DNA of 52,885 nt from contig CANJSF010000001.1 of assembly GCA_947476925.1 (NCBI GenBank), forward strand, positions 209,470 through 262,354. The letters are read 5' to 3'. The DNA is from Rhodospirillaceae bacterium. GTDB lineage: Bacteria > Pseudomonadota > Alphaproteobacteria > Rhodospirillales > Rhodospirillaceae. A program made the translations under genes and the position numbers. This document shows, one piece after another, positions 52,808-52,885 of this stretch. Numbering within the stretch: the stretch's first letter is position 1; every line of letters starts with the position of its first letter. The notes under the pieces are model-generated. The model had not been told where the DNA came from. It saw only the letters and a list, made by a program, of their open reading frames with translations, and made no database searches.

Positions 52808-52885
52808 ATGAGCATTGCCACGCGCTTCCGCCATTGGCTCAACGCCCACCTACCCAATACGCCGTGGTTACGCATTCCGATCGGC
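52808..52885 (+). CDS. Partial gene at right edge, possible small membrane protein
   Basis: An open frame from ATG 52808 to the window end, 26 codons. It begins MSIATRFRHWLNAH and continues PNTPWLRIPIG, a start typical of small membrane proteins whose first helix begins right after the LRIPIG-type segment. No Shine-Dalgarno is evident. Function cannot be judged from this piece. Confidence 0.4.
   Translation, partial: MSIATRFRHWLNAHLPNTPWLRIPIG

Noticed and set aside
1-52885. CRISPR arrays, tRNA/rRNA genes, insertion sequences, phage genes, attachment sites
   Set aside because: I looked for regular direct repeats, cloverleaf-like segments with a TTCRA arm, transposase motifs and flanking duplications, and saw none.

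Overview
The window reads as one stretch of an alphaproteobacterial chromosome, moderately GC-rich, with no sign of plasmid, phage or transposon. The lineage call rests on gene content: a COQ9-family ubiquinone protein, a GapR/DUF2312 nucleoid protein, a DUF1244 protein, the 41-residue form of ribosomal protein L36, and a transhydrogenase split into three genes (alpha-1, alpha-2, beta). I cannot name the genus. Genes are very tightly packed: no gap reaches 300 bp, and all ten convergent gene pairs end within 10 bp of each other, five with the two stop codons sharing exactly four bases.

Layout. 1-5.1 kb: small membrane protein, 3-methyladenine glycosylase (tag), then a CoA-transferase / GNAT / LtrA run and a secreted protein. 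5.1-12.7 kb: cysteine hydrolase, Tat-exported methyltransferase-like protein, a complete MacA-MacB-outer-membrane-factor efflux operon, and the translationally coupled pair def-coq9. 13-18.6 kb: rpsU with promoter and terminator, a GNAT, a periplasmic TonB_C/TPR protein, and, divergent from it, a TPP riboswitch controlling a TonB-dependent receptor and TenA. 18.6-22.7 kb: two tandem Kup potassium transporters. 22.9-27.9 kb: exported M1 aminopeptidase followed by three Rossmann-fold proteins, two or three with Tat-like leaders. 27.9-31.6 kb: pntAA-pntAB-pntB and an SDR. 31.8-37.7 kb: DUF3108 protein, two tandem Tat-exported DUF1838 proteins, an ABC1 kinase and an M3 oligopeptidase. 37.9-42.1 kb: acyl-CoA ligase, an unlisted 52-residue membrane protein, gapR, a secreted protein, DUF1244 and N-formylglutamate amidohydrolase. 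42.2-46.4 kb: DMT exporter, pyruvate kinase, outer-membrane phospholipase A, GNAT, rpmJ. 46.5-52.9 kb: hydrolase, RhlE-type DEAD-box helicase, SnoaL-like protein, carboxylesterase, two VOC proteins around an Asp-tailed membrane protein, a GST, and the start of one more gene at the right edge.

How the genes work together. The clearest functional unit is the thiamin one: a TPP-sensing leader, an outer-membrane receptor and the salvage enzyme TenA, next to a divergently read TonB-domain protein. A hairpin just upstream of the aptamer overlaps the 5' strand of P1, and the Shine-Dalgarno sequence lies in the 3' end of the aptamer, so a compact switch can be proposed. MacAB-OMF is a textbook tripartite pump. 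The transhydrogenase genes make one complex. COQ9 and the ABC1 kinase both belong to ubiquinone biology but lie 22 kb apart. Exported proteins are frequent, and five candidates for Tat export are present. No classical DNA-binding transcription regulator, tRNA, rRNA, CRISPR array or insertion sequence was seen.

Limits: names come from reading motifs and remembered family features, without alignments or searches. Promoters and operator-like repeats are by-eye matches and are scored low.
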